Source of the DNA: Undibacterium sp. KW1
Lineage (GTDB): Bacteria > Pseudomonadota > Gammaproteobacteria > Burkholderiales > Burkholderiaceae_D
DNA: 64,000 nucleotides
Assembly (NCBI RefSeq): GCF_009937955.1
Contig: NZ_AP018439.1
Location: forward strand, 1,860,001 to 1,924,000
Direction: 5' to 3'
Shown: in pieces, positions 61,869 to 64,000 of the stretch
How the letters are laid out: each line of letters starts with the position of its first letter
Numbering within the stretch: the first letter of the stretch is position 1
Translations under genes and position numbers: made by a program
The notes under the pieces: model-generated
Told to the model about the DNA's origin: nothing
The model's database searches: none
The model's input: only the letters and a program-made list of their open reading frames with translations

Positions 61869-62783
61869 CTAGCGAATCTCGCCCACCACCAAATATTCCA
61901 GCAAGGCTTTTTGCACATGCAGGCGGTTTTCGGCTTCGTCCCAGACTACCGACTGCGGGCCATCTATCACGCCGGCAGACACTTCTTCACCACGGTGTGC
62001 GGGCAGGCAGTGCATGAACAGGGCATCGGGATGGGCGCGGGCCATCTTGGCTTCATCGACTATCCAACCATCAAAGGCTTCCAGGCGGGCCTGGTTTTCA
62101 TCTTCATAACCCATGCTGGTCCAGACATCGGTATTGACGAGATCGACACCTGCGCAAGCGTCGGATGGGCTGTCAAATACCGTGTATTGAGACGGGTCTG
62201 CCGTCACCTGCGCCATATCAATGTCGTAGCCTTTGGGCGTAGAGATGTGCAGATGGAAGTTGAACACCTGCGCTGCCTGCAGCCAGGAGTACAGCATATT
62301 ATTGGCATCACCTATCCATGCCACTTTTTTACCAGTGATGGAACCACGGTGTTCTATATAAGTAAACACATCGGCCAGTACCTGGCAGGGATGATGCTGA
62401 TTTGTCAAGCCATTGATGACAGGTACGCGCGAATTCGCGGCAAAGCGCTCTATCATTTCTTGCTCAAAGGTGCGGATCATGATGATGTCACACATGCGTG
62501 ACATGACTTGGCCTGCATCTTCTACCGGTTCACCACGGCCCAACTGGCTGTCGCGGGTATTCAGGTAAATCGCTGCACCGCCTAGCTGGTGCATGCCTGC
62601 TTCAAAGGACAGGCGGGTACGTGTCGAGTTTTTCTCGAACACCATGACCAGGGTTCTGTCCAACAAAGGGTGATAGGTCTGATAAGCCTTGAAACGCTGT
62701 TTGATGATGCGGGCACGCTGCATCACGTATTCAAACTCGGACAGGCTGAAATCGGAAAACTGCAGGAAATGTTTGATAGCCAT
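61869..62783 (-). CDS. argF: Ornithine carbamoyltransferase
   Basis: ArgF makes citrulline from ornithine and carbamoyl phosphate. The 304-residue length from ATG 62783 is normal, and the family starts MAIKHFLQF here; a longer frame to 62825 is not supported by the family. Motifs: VFEKNSTRTRLSFEAGMHQL with the carbamoyl-phosphate site, IMIRTFEQEMIERFA, TNQHHPCQVLADVFTYIEHR and MHCLPAHRGEEVSAGVIDGP. It lies upstream of argG. Confidence 0.96.
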   Translation of the reverse strand: MAIKHFLQFSDFSLSEFEYVMQRARIIKQRFKAYQTYHPLLDRTLVMVFEKNSTRTRLSFEAGMHQLGGAAIYLNTRDSQLGRGEPVEDAGQVMSRMCDIIMIRTFEQEMIERFAANSRVPVINGLTNQHHPCQVLADVFTYIEHRGSITGKKVAWIGDANNMLYSWLQAAQVFNFHLHISTPKGYDIDMAQVTADPSQYTVFDSPSDACAGVDLVNTDVWTSMGYEDENQARLEAFDGWIVDEAKMARAHPDALFMHCLPAHRGEEVSAGVIDGPQSVVWDEAENRLHVQKALLEYLVVGEIR

Positions 62784-63299
62784 AAATAAAACGGGCAGCA
62801 AGTTAAGCTTGCCGCCGCTTGTCATAACTGCTTAATTATAAGGGATTAATCGAGGCTTCCCATATTAAATTCTGGGAGCAGGCAAATTTGACCCTTTTTA
62901 CGTGGGTTTGCCCATAAAAGAAGATCTTGCACTTCTTGTTACGGCCTTCTCCCAAAGCTTAGCATCAAATGATGGTTTTAGGCAGATACAAGGAATCACC
63001 CTCGCAATAAGGGGCGTTTTTGAGAAGTTGCCGCAAGGAAAATTGCATTTGTGAACTTTCGTCAACTAGCTGGAATTTCATATTGGTTTGTTTAAACTAG
63101 ATTTCATTGCTGTATTTGCATAAATATTTGGTGATTAGCGCCGCGGTTGCGCGAAATTCCGATGGAATTGTAAGCAAATGCAATCAAGTGTTAATAAATG
63201 AAACATTTTGTAGATGAAGTTCGCCTGATAAGTCTTCCAGAAATGATGAGGGACTCAACAGCGAATATTTTTTAAATGATTTTGTAAAGAATACAAACT
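62784..63299. other. Long AT-rich divergent control region
   Basis: About 515 bases between divergent argF and the SGNH hydrolase gene. No gene, tRNA or clear repeat. It is more AT-rich than the coding DNA, and probably holds promoters for both genes. Confidence 0.4.
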
Positions 63300-63959
63300 A
63301 TGAGCGCTCTGTTAGCCGGACTGACCGTCCTGATCATTGGCGATAGCCATATGTCCACCCCGGATTACCTGATCACCACTTTGCACGACGACTTGATGAG
63401 CAAGGGTGCCGTAGTGTATTCCTTCGGTGCTTGCGGTGTTGCTGCCGGTGACTGGATGGTGAAAAGCCAGTCCCCTTGCGGTGGTGCTGCACGTATCAAG
63501 GATGGTCCGGTAGAAGTGAAAACCGGGCAAGATGCGATGACCCGTCCCTTCAATGAACTGGTCAAAACCTACAAACCTAATCTGGTGGTTGTCGTTAATG
63601 GTGACACCATGGCATCTTATGCTGCGCCTGAATTGCCGAAGACATGGATCTGGCAACAGGTATCCCGCCTGACCAAAGGCGTTAAAAACAATGCAGTAGG
63701 TTGCGTCTGGGTTGGCCCAGCCTGGGGTACTGAAGGCGGCAAGTTCAACAAGACTTTTGCCCGCGCTAAAGAAATGTCAGGTTATTTGTCTGAGATCGTC
63801 GCGCCTTGTACTTATATCGATTCTCTGACCATGTCCAAACCGGGTGAATGGGCATCTTCTGATGGCCAGCATTTTGATCTGGCTGGTTACAAAGCCTGGG
63901 GCACTGCAATTGGCAATGCCATTTCTTCCCCTGCGGTTTTGCAAACCATCAAAAAATAA
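63300..63959 (+). CDS. SGNH/GDSL hydrolase
   Basis: This 219-residue protein has an SGNH hydrolase core: LIIGDSHMSTP (near 12-22) with the nucleophile Ser, VVYSFGACGVAAGDWM with the oxyanion Gly, VVVVNGDTMASY with the Asn block, and SDGQHFDLAGYKAWG at the end with the catalytic Asp/His. Such enzymes deacetylate or acetylate cell-surface polysaccharides and often accompany MBOAT acyltransferases. It has a hydrophobic N-terminus (possible signal anchor) and no classical signal peptide. The next gene starts 19 bases after its stop. Confidence 0.82.
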   Translation: MSALLAGLTVLIIGDSHMSTPDYLITTLHDDLMSKGAVVYSFGACGVAAGDWMVKSQSPCGGAARIKDGPVEVKTGQDAMTRPFNELVKTYKPNLVVVVNGDTMASYAAPELPKTWIWQQVSRLTKGVKNNAVGCVWVGPAWGTEGGKFNKTFARAKEMSGYLSEIVAPCTYIDSLTMSKPGEWASSDGQHFDLAGYKAWGTAIGNAISSPAVLQTIKK

Positions 63960-63977
63960 TTACGGACTCTGACCCAC

Positions 63978-64000
63978 ATGAAAAAGCTTATCTTTGCTTG
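63978..64000 (+). CDS. Start of a further exported protein (cut by window end)
   Basis: ATG 63978 opens MKKLIFA, the usual start of a signal peptide, and runs off the window. It would be the next gene after the SGNH hydrolase, in the same direction. Nothing can be said about its function. Confidence 0.4.

Noticed and set aside
1..64000. tRNA, rRNA and riboswitch genes
   Set aside because: I looked for T-arm and acceptor-like patterns and known leader motifs and saw none I could support; a covariance-model search would be decisive.

Overview
The window looks like a chromosomal segment of a betaproteobacterium of the family Oxalobacteraceae, most likely Undibacterium or a close relative. This is inference from gene content and protein style: a Lrp-type kynurenine regulator beside kynU/kynA, an argF-argG pair followed by ppnP, HAMP-MCP receptors ending in a WxxF-type tether, and moderate GC. 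No rRNA, tRNA or CRISPR array was seen.

Region by region. (1) 1-6.8 kb is a decayed prophage. It has lambda-like early genes on the plus strand: a YdaT-type regulator, small wHTH proteins, and an O-like initiator gene carrying six dyad repeats that resemble origin iterons. These are followed by the first ~38 codons of an integrase, fused directly to broken P2-type tail genes on the minus strand (sheath FI, a PAAR protein, baseplate V, and further on tail completion S). An intact cheW-mcp chemotaxis pair sits between V and S. (2) 7-13 kb holds small metabolic and secreted proteins: a VOC protein, a ClpP-like periplasmic protein, a STM3941 protein, a phosphodiester glycosidase, solute-binding proteins, and a trypsin/LIV-binding fusion whose 5' end is broken. 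(3) 13-23 kb carries a large M50 membrane protease with a TPR-like tail, RidA with a divergent ArsR-type regulator, sodC, a GNAT/FemAB-like acyltransferase, RNase Z, MAPEG and a lipoprotein serine hydrolase. (4) 23.6-28.4 kb has a 1406-residue membrane protein of unknown function with two related halves, then a frameshifted alkB. (5) 28.4-31.6 kb is the tryptophan/kynurenine catabolic locus (kynA, kynU, divergent Lrp-type regulator). (6) 31.7-41.2 kb holds a Nudix hydrolase, an MBL-fold hydrolase, a lone GspF-like protein, a glycine-zipper protein, a second serine hydrolase, murJ, a PL9-like pectate lyase and small exported proteins. (7) 41.4-51.7 kb is a complete minus-strand yfaA-T-S-Q-P type operon built around a thioester alpha-2-macroglobulin, with the last gene (DUF2135) duplicated. 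(8) 52-59.8 kb has a GST with a divergent YafY/WYL regulator and a perfect operator-like dyad, cytochrome c, a GH25 lysozyme, a solute-binding protein, DUF3096, GFA, LysR, a small cysteine-rich secreted peptide and glutaredoxin. (9) 59.8-64 kb has ppnP, argG, argF, an SGNH hydrolase and the start of one more gene.

How the genes work together. The yfa-type operon encodes a periplasmic or surface protease-trap machine: a macroglobulin with a Cys-Val-Glu-Gln thioester plus partners carrying peptidase-like and SpoIID-like signatures. The kyn locus degrades tryptophan through kynurenine, but no arylformamidase gene is present here. argF and argG carry out two consecutive steps of arginine synthesis.

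Three otherwise intact reading frames (protease head, ArsR-type regulator, alkB) are each broken exactly one base short in a homopolymer. This could be a sequencing artefact or real decay and should be checked before those genes are called dead.
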